This document shows positions 7,218 to 10,856 of a DNA stretch of 10,856 nt, piece after piece. Each line of letters opens with the position of its first letter. The first letter of the stretch is position 1. The notes below the pieces were generated by a model. That model searched no databases, was not told the origin of the DNA, and was given only the letters and a program-made list of their open reading frames with translations. Made by a program: the position numbers and the translations under genes. The DNA comes from an uncultured Saprospiraceae bacterium (GTDB taxonomy: Bacteria > Bacteroidota > Bacteroidia > Chitinophagales > Saprospiraceae), in contig CAKUWM010000069.1 in assembly GCA_934699305.1 (NCBI GenBank), positions 1-10,856 of the forward strand. The letters are read 5' to 3'.

Positions 7218-8717
7218 ATGAAGAGTGAAATAGCTTCCTTGCCAACCATCTTCCTGATATTTGGAGCGACAGGTGACTTAACGTATCGCAAGTTAATGCC
7301 GGCATTGTATAATCTTATTTTGGATGACATGTTGCCCGACGATTTTTCGGTTATTGGCATTGGGCGCTCCGAACTTTCAAAAGATGACCTAATGGTTAAA
7401 TTGAAGGAAGGTGCAGTAAACTTCTCCAGACGCCCTGTGGTGGATGACAAATGGAATATGCTGTGTAAAAATTTCGGATATATCAATGGAGACTTTGCCG
7501 ATCCAGCATTGTATGAAAATGTCAACAAAGCTGTCAATGACTTTAAAACACTCCATCCTGAAAAATATAACGTCATCGTATATCTCGCCGTTTCACCTAT
7601 TTTTTTTGGACCAATAACCAAGAATCTTTCTGCTTATTCCTTCATAAAAAGGCGTGATCAGACACGTTTTGTTTTTGAAAAGCCTTTTGGTCATGACTTG
7701 GAAAGTGCCAAGACTTTAAATGCTGAAATCATGTCTGTCCTCAGAGAAAATCAGATATACAGGATTGACCACTATCTCGGAAAAGAGACCGTACAGAATA
7801 TATTGGCATTTAGATTTGCAAACTCATTTTTTGAACCATTGTGGAACAAAAATTACATAGAATGGGTACAGATTTCATCTTTAGAAAAGGTTGGATTAGA
7901 AGGTAGAGGCGGTTATTATGACAATAGTGGCGCCTTGCGGGATATGATCCAAAATCACATGCTTCAACTCATGTGTATGATAGCGATGGAGCCGCCCATT
8001 AGTTTTGATGCGGATGAAATTAGAAATAAAAAAGCCGATATACTGCATGCCGTAAGAAAATACTCCGAACAAGAAGTGTTTCAATATACAGCAAGAGGAC
8101 AATATGGTGCCGGCAAAAATGGGGATGAAACAGTGGTAGCTTACAGGGATGAAGCCAATGTCAAGCCGGATTCCAATACCGAGACCTTTGCGGCTGCCTT
8201 ACTCCATATCGAGACCTGGAGATGGGAAGGCGTACCTTTCTATATACGCACCGGAAAAAATCTCTCACAAAAAGCCACGACCATTGCAATTAAGTTTAAA
8301 CCCGCACCTTCATATAGCTTCCCGAAAGAGGCATCGAGTAATTGGAGATCCAATCTATTGGTATTTAACATCAATCCCAAGATGGACATACACTTGCAAT
8401 TTCAAGCAAAAGTCCCGGGTCAATTGATGCAGTTAAGTCAGGTTAATATGGAATTTGATTTCGAGAAAGAATTGACCGCCAATACGCCTGAAGCTTATGA
8501 ACATTTGATTTATGATGTATTGGAGGGCGATGCTACCTTGTTTATGCGATCCGATCAGGTAGATGCCGCCTGGCAAATCATCAATCCGATATTGAGTGCA
8601 TGGCAAAAAACACGAGCATTGGAGTTTCCTAATTATGCTCCCGGCTCCAATGGCCCGGTCAAGGCAGATGAACTACTTGCAAAGTATGGTCATACCTGGT
8701 TGAATCCGGCTACTTAG
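7218..8717 (+). CDS. zwf: glucose-6-phosphate 1-dehydrogenase
   Basis: A 499-residue cytosolic enzyme that oxidises glucose 6-phosphate to 6-phosphogluconolactone, the entry step of the oxidative pentose phosphate pathway. The coenzyme-binding motif is IFGATGDLTYRK at 14-25. EKPFG is at 154-158, the active-site signature RIDHYLGKE at 182-190 with Asp184 and His185, the general-base region GGYYDNSGALRDMIQNH at 231-247 with His247, and the substrate-binding YIRTGK at 342-347. All are intact, and length is normal for the family. The ATG start is 21 bp after the gnd stop and just ahead of the first beta strand. The gene order gnd then zwf places the second enzyme of the pathway first. The lactonase gene is not next to it. 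Confidence 0.97.
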   Translation: MKSEIASLPTIFLIFGATGDLTYRKLMPALYNLILDDMLPDDFSVIGIGRSELSKDDLMVKLKEGAVNFSRRPVVDDKWNMLCKNFGYINGDFADPALYENVNKAVNDFKTLHPEKYNVIVYLAVSPIFFGPITKNLSAYSFIKRRDQTRFVFEKPFGHDLESAKTLNAEIMSVLRENQIYRIDHYLGKETVQNILAFRFANSFFEPLWNKNYIEWVQISSLEKVGLEGRGGYYDNSGALRDMIQNHMLQLMCMIAMEPPISFDADEIRNKKADILHAVRKYSEQEVFQYTARGQYGAGKNGDETVVAYRDEANVKPDSNTETFAAALLHIETWRWEGVPFYIRTGKNLSQKATTIAIKFKPAPSYSFPKEASSNWRSNLLVFNINPKMDIHLQFQAKVPGQLMQLSQVNMEFDFEKELTANTPEAYEHLIYDVLEGDATLFMRSDQVDAAWQIINPILSAWQKTRALEFPNYAPGSNGPVKADELLAKYGHTWLNPAT

Positions 8718-8733
8718 AAAAAATTATTCTCTT

Positions 8734-8750
8734 CAATAAGTCCTTTATTG
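8734..8750 (+). terminator. possible zwf 3' hairpin
   Basis: CAATAA and TTATTG form a perfect 6-bp stem around a 5-base loop (GTCCT), beginning 16 bases after the zwf stop. Position favours a 3'-end structure. The stem is AT-rich and no T run follows, so it would be a weak intrinsic terminator at best. Confidence 0.3.
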
Positions 8751-8929
8751 GCAAATAATCAACTCTATGTGAGTCTAAACCATTCATAATTGATTCGAAA
8801 ATGCTATTTAGTTGTTCCTTAAGAACATATTAATGTTGATTATCATATAAATAGACATAAATAAATTATATATTTGTTATTAAGGGGCGACTATTTATGC
8901 CCCTGAAAATCATGCATTATTATTTGCCA
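8749..8929. repeat. 11-bp perfect inverted repeat bracketing 159 bp
   Basis: TGGCAAATAAT (8749-8759) and its exact reverse complement ATTATTTGCCA (8919-8929) bracket the middle of the spacer, including the GC-rich hairpin. Possible readings are the base of a long RNA structure, the ends of a very small non-coding mobile element, or chance in AT-rich DNA. I see no clear target-site duplication outside the arms. Confidence 0.35.
8883..8904. terminator. GC-rich hairpin, possible bidirectional terminator
   Basis: AGGGGC at 8883-8888 and GCCCCT at 8899-8904 form a perfect 6-bp stem around a 10-base AT-rich loop. It is the only strongly GC-rich motif in this AT-rich spacer. It sits between two converging transcription units, 69 bp beyond the stop of the minus-strand locus and about 165 bp beyond zwf. 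Neither side carries a long T run, so termination is inferred from stem and position. Confidence 0.4.
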
Positions 8930-8973
8930 GTTATATTTTTATGCAAAACGCCTAGAATTATCAAACATTTACT

Positions 8974-9357
8974 TTAAAACTGTTCATAAAACTCATACCT
9001 TAATTTAATTTTTACTTTTGTAGCTTTGTACCGATCATATTCAAAACGAATAGTATCTCCGACCATTTCATATCCATCAGAACAATATTTACCTTCTTTG
9101 TTTTTTATTCTTTTTTCTTTATTTATAATTATAGTATCATTAAACTCATAATGATATATTCTACATATATTGTTGTAATGGCCACCACTACCTAATTTCG
9201 GAACATAAAATGTATCTAATTTCTCTACTGAAGAATCGATATTTATCTCAAATCCCTCATCCGGCATGACAAAAAAGTAAAAGAATAATACTAAAACCGA
9301 GATTAATCCACCAAAATACATAAATATTAATTTAAAATGTGATGCTACTTCATTCAT
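8974..9357 (-). CDS. single-pass membrane protein, paralogue of the 9506-9892 product; putative immunity-like protein
   Basis: A 127-residue protein with one transmembrane helix at about residues 9-30 and a C-terminal domain of about 95 residues. Acidic residues just after the helix (MPDE at 31-34) suggest that the domain faces the periplasm. It aligns over its full length with the 128-residue product of 9506-9892. Shared parts are GG-x-x-S and FFYFF in the helix, MPDE-x-FEINIDSS-x-EK-x-DT at 31-49, NIC at 63-65, NDT at 73-75, and YKA plus YEFY near the end. Two Cys positions, 65 and 92, are kept in both (65 and 95 there) and could form a disulfide. Its ATG overlaps by 8 bp the end of a 41-codon ORF carrying the tail of the large upstream protein. 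No known family is recognised. Immunity function is inferred from gene arrangement only; an accessory membrane protein is the alternative. Confidence 0.75.
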   Translation of the reverse strand: MNEVASHFKLIFMYFGGLISVLVLFFYFFVMPDEGFEINIDSSVEKLDTFYVPKLGSGGHYNNICRIYHYEFNDTIIINKEKRIKNKEGKYCSDGYEMVGDTIRFEYDRYKATKVKIKLRYEFYEQF

Positions 9358-9399
9358 GCGTTTGAATAAGTTGAGTTTCTGAAGTGATACCGCCTGTGC
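9200..9399. repeat. direct repeat, copy 1 (tail of large gene plus 5' half of membrane protein gene)
   Basis: This stretch aligns with 9735-9934 at a constant offset of 535 bases. Two blocks are well conserved by eye: 9239-9290 (47 of 52 bases identical) and 9355-9395 (37 of 41). The stretch between them, coding for the N-terminus and first part of the membrane helix, is clearly more diverged. The copies mark a tandem duplication of the large-gene tail together with the following small gene. Confidence 0.8.
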
Positions 9400-9475
9400 A
9401 TATAAAAGAGTTATAGCCGCAAGTCAAAAAGCTTATGACATCATATTCAATGAATGGTAAGGAAAGCAAATTCAT
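9350..9475 (-). pseudogene. 41-codon remnant carrying the C-terminal tip of the large DUF6973-like protein
   Basis: From ATG 9475 this frame encodes 41 residues. The last 15, TGGITSETQLIQTHE, are identical to the C-terminus of the large protein ending at 9885. The first 26 show no clear likeness to it. The four base differences across the 15 shared codons (GGC/GGG, ATC/ATT, ATT/ATC, ACG/ACT) are all synonymous. The stop overlaps the start of the next membrane protein gene by 8 bp (9350-9357), the same geometry as in the intact pair (9885-9892). The frame has no stop back to the TAA of the 9506-9892 gene and is in register with it. It is probably a relic of a second full-length copy, but a short expressed peptide, or a cassette kept for recombination, cannot be excluded. 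Confidence 0.6.
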
Positions 9476-9505
9476 GAAATTATAAATCAAATTTATTAAA
9501 GAATT

Positions 9506-9892
9506 TTAGTGATAGAATTCATACTTGATATGAATAGAGACTGAATCTGCCTTATATTTATTGTAGCTGATTTTAAAAGGTGGCTCACCCCATAGTCTTC
9601 CTTCCCGACACCCTCTTCCATTTCTTTCAGGATTGAATAATACTTTTTTAATTGAATCCACGATAACGGTATCATTTGAAAATTGTGTATAAGTACAACA
9701 AATATTTGAATAATTGGATAAATCTCTATACTTAGGGTAAAAAGAAGTGTCAATCTTTTCTATTGACGAATCAATATTTATCTCAAACACCTCATCCGGC
9801 ATGATAAAAAAGTAAAAGAATAGTCCGGCTAATGAAAAAATTCCGCCTAAAGTCATAAGTAAAATTTTTAGATATGGTGTATTATTATTCAT
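9506..9892 (-). CDS. single-pass membrane protein overlapping the large gene; putative immunity-like protein
   Basis: A 128-residue protein starting at ATG 9892. The frame is open upstream to 10063, but that extension lies inside the large gene on the same strand. The 9892 start gives a length and N-terminus matching the paralogue at 8974-9357 (127 residues). A membrane helix spans about residues 9-30, followed by MPDEVFEINIDSS and a probably periplasmic C-terminal domain with Cys65, Cys66 and Cys95. The ATG lies within the last codons of the large gene (8-bp overlap, 9885-9892), which suggests translational coupling and a fixed ratio of the two products. An overlapping small partner directly after a gene with a toxin-like domain resembles effector/immunity pairs. 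No immunity family is recognised, so this role is inference. Compared with the paralogue, the middle of the C-terminal domain (about 51-110) is the most variable part. Confidence 0.8.
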   Translation of the reverse strand: MNNNTPYLKILLMTLGGIFSLAGLFFYFFIMPDEVFEINIDSSIEKIDTSFYPKYRDLSNYSNICCTYTQFSNDTVIVDSIKKVLFNPERNGRGCREGRLWGEPPFKISYNKYKADSVSIHIKYEFYH

Positions 9893-9934
9893 GAGTTTGG
9901 ATAAGTTGAGTTTCTGAAGTAATACCCCCTGTTC
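9735..9934. repeat. direct repeat, copy 2 (tail of large gene plus 5' half of membrane protein gene)
   Basis: This is the partner of 9200-9399, 535 bases away, and lies at the intact large-gene/small-gene junction. Similarity stops near 9934, within the codons just before TGGITSETQ, so only the last 15 codons of the large gene are shared with the other copy. Confidence 0.8.
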
Positions 9935-10856
9935 CATAAACAGGATATTCGGCACATTTCCAAAAGCATGGATCATTATAATTAATCGGAGAAAGATATC
10001 GTAGAATTCCGGTGTGCATGTACTGTGATAGAATAATAGCGGTGAGCGTTCCTTCGGAGGCATCCGGGTTGTCTTTCCCGATATGCATTCCCCAGTAGTT
10101 ATTGTGCATGTCCATATCTATTTCAAGTTGTAAATGCGTGGGTGTTTCTGATTCTCTGGCGGTATAAAAATCAATGACGGAGGATTCATTGATAGTTTGG
10201 GCATTTAAAGCTACCCAATAGGTATGTCTGAAAGCATCCACCATTGAATTTCGTTCTTGTCTTCCGCTTACAGCATATACCTGTCTAGATTTGTCTCCTG
10301 CTTTTTTAGTGTTAATTGCGATGATCAATCCTTTTCTCGGGCTTTCCATACATAAATATTTTTCAACTGCTGTCAATTTTCTATATAGAGACCAAGGGTC
10401 ATTGCCTTTATATATACTCTCTATGGTTTCAGCCCATTCCGCAGTGCCCAATTGAGGGTAGCCTTTCTGTTGATTGATTGAGTAATATTGTTCATTTCCT
10501 ATCATGGTTTGTAAGTGTAAACTTAATGCTTCTTTACTTTCAATGTCAATATTGTTATTCAAATAAATATTCATGGGAATAAATGCTTCATGGTGTCCTA
10601 TTAACCACTGATAAGCCTCCGTCTGAGCATTATCTCCCGAATTGAGTGAATAGTCGATATCTTTAAGAAAGATTAATTCTTTGGCACTGTTTTCGAAGAG
10701 ATTGACGTCATTGATTGGTGTACCGGGACTCCACATTGGATTGGCGTCAATAAAGTCAATGCTTGCCGACCCCATAAGGTTCCAAAAAGACTCCACGGGG
10801 AGTTGTAGACCATACTGTAATGCTGTCGCTCTGGCTAAACGGTTGGCTCGTTTAAA
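9885..10856 (-). CDS. C-terminal part of a large protein with a DUF6973-like, toxin-type domain (5' end beyond window)
   Basis: The frame is open to the last base of the window with no stop and no ATG in the final 60 bases, so the gene enters from outside; 323 residues are visible. A GTG at 10796 could be taken as a start, but the 20 codons ahead of it read on without a break, so truncation by the window is more likely. Counting from the window edge, DAFRHTYW at 207-214, ARESE at 233-237 and DMDMHNN at 247-253 form the His...Glu...Asp-x-His-Asn-Asn pattern I associate with DUF6973 domains, which occur in Rhs-like and other polymorphic-toxin proteins. After it come about 70 residues, ending TGGITSETQLIQTHE. 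The N-terminal 200 visible residues match no family I know and contain no recognisable Rhs core. The gene overlaps the next small membrane protein gene by 8 bp. A secreted effector is a reasonable reading; the DUF assignment is from memory. Confidence 0.7.
   Translation of the reverse strand, partial: FKRANRLARATALQYGLQLPVESFWNLMGSASIDFIDANPMWSPGTPINDVNLFENSAKELIFLKDIDYSLNSGDNAQTEAYQWLIGHHEAFIPMNIYLNNNIDIESKEALSLHLQTMIGNEQYYSINQQKGYPQLGTAEWAETIESIYKGNDPWSLYRKLTAVEKYLCMESPRKGLIIAINTKKAGDKSRQVYAVSGRQERNSMVDAFRHTYWVALNAQTINESSVIDFYTARESETPTHLQLEIDMDMHNNYWGMHIGKDNPDASEGTLTAIILSQYMHTGILRYLSPINYNDPCFWKCAEYPVYGTGGITSETQLIQTHE

Larger units (their letters stand above)
8718..8973. other. intergenic region between convergent zwf and the effector-like locus, with several inverted repeats
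   Basis: This 256-bp AT-rich spacer holds no convincing gene. It has an unusual number of inverted repeats: a hairpin right after zwf (8734-8750), a small TGTTC/GAACA stem at 8813-8827 overlapping AACAT/ATGTT at 8824-8837, a GC-rich hairpin at 8883-8904, and an 11-bp perfect long-range inverted repeat, TGGCAAATAAT at 8749-8759 against ATTATTTGCCA at 8919-8929. Both flanking genes end here, so terminators for both strands are expected. Confidence 0.6.

Noticed and set aside
7181..7621. 146-codon open frame on the minus strand across the gnd/zwf junction
   Set aside because: It is a shadow of zwf: no signal, no motif, and it lies antisense to the highly conserved coenzyme-binding region.
8149..8427. 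92-codon open frame on the plus strand inside zwf
   Set aside because: It is another frame of the well-conserved C-terminal half of zwf and has no protein-like features of its own.
9350..9505. Reading the remnant as a regulatory leader peptide with attenuator
   Set aside because: I see no competing hairpins or runs of regulatory codons, while the identity of its last 15 residues to the large protein gives a simpler explanation.
9496..9753. 85-codon hydrophobic open frame on the minus strand
   Set aside because: It overlaps the 3' half of the small membrane protein gene in another frame; the paralogue comparison supports the other frame.
9893..10063. N-terminal extension of the small membrane protein gene, giving 185 residues from 10063
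   Set aside because: It lies wholly inside the large gene on the same strand in another frame, lacks counterpart in the paralogue, and the ATG at 9892 gives matching lengths (128 and 127).

Overview
The window looks like a chromosomal segment of a Bacteroidota bacterium. It is AT-rich, has no clear Shine-Dalgarno sequences ahead of its genes, and encodes exported proteins with signal peptides ending just before Gln. An APE1/ExoA-type exonuclease III, peptidase T, and a gnd-zwf pair all fit that phylum. I cannot place it below phylum level.

Layout, left to right. Positions 220-1705 (+) hold two tandem genes for exported, probably outer-membrane beta-barrel proteins; the second has no usable ATG and probably starts at GTG 962. 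Positions 1735-3031 (-) hold exonuclease III followed 31 bp later by a five-helix membrane protein. A 326-bp very AT-rich divergent spacer with palindromes (3032-3357) separates these from peptidase T (3358-4617, +). A PAP2_3/Aur1-like membrane phosphatase or phosphotransferase gene (4701-5627, -) is head-to-head with the pentose phosphate pair gnd-zwf (5799-8717, +). Gnd and Zwf are the two NADPH-forming enzymes of the oxidative branch; the lactonase gene (pgl) that often joins them is absent from the next 256 bp.

The right end (8974-10856, -) is the accessory and most interesting part. A large gene enters from beyond the window edge (it is open through the last base) and carries a DUF6973-like domain of the kind seen in polymorphic toxins and Rhs-type proteins. 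Its stop region overlaps by 8 bp the start of a 128-residue single-pass membrane protein gene. Downstream comes a second, degenerate copy of the same unit: a 41-codon ORF whose last 15 residues are identical to the large protein's C-terminus, again overlapping by 8 bp a paralogous 127-residue membrane protein gene. The four base differences between the two 15-codon tails are all synonymous. I read this as a duplicated effector/immunity-like module in which one effector copy has been reduced to its 3' tip. The effector/immunity function is inference.

I saw no tRNA, rRNA, CRISPR array, transposase or origin in the window.
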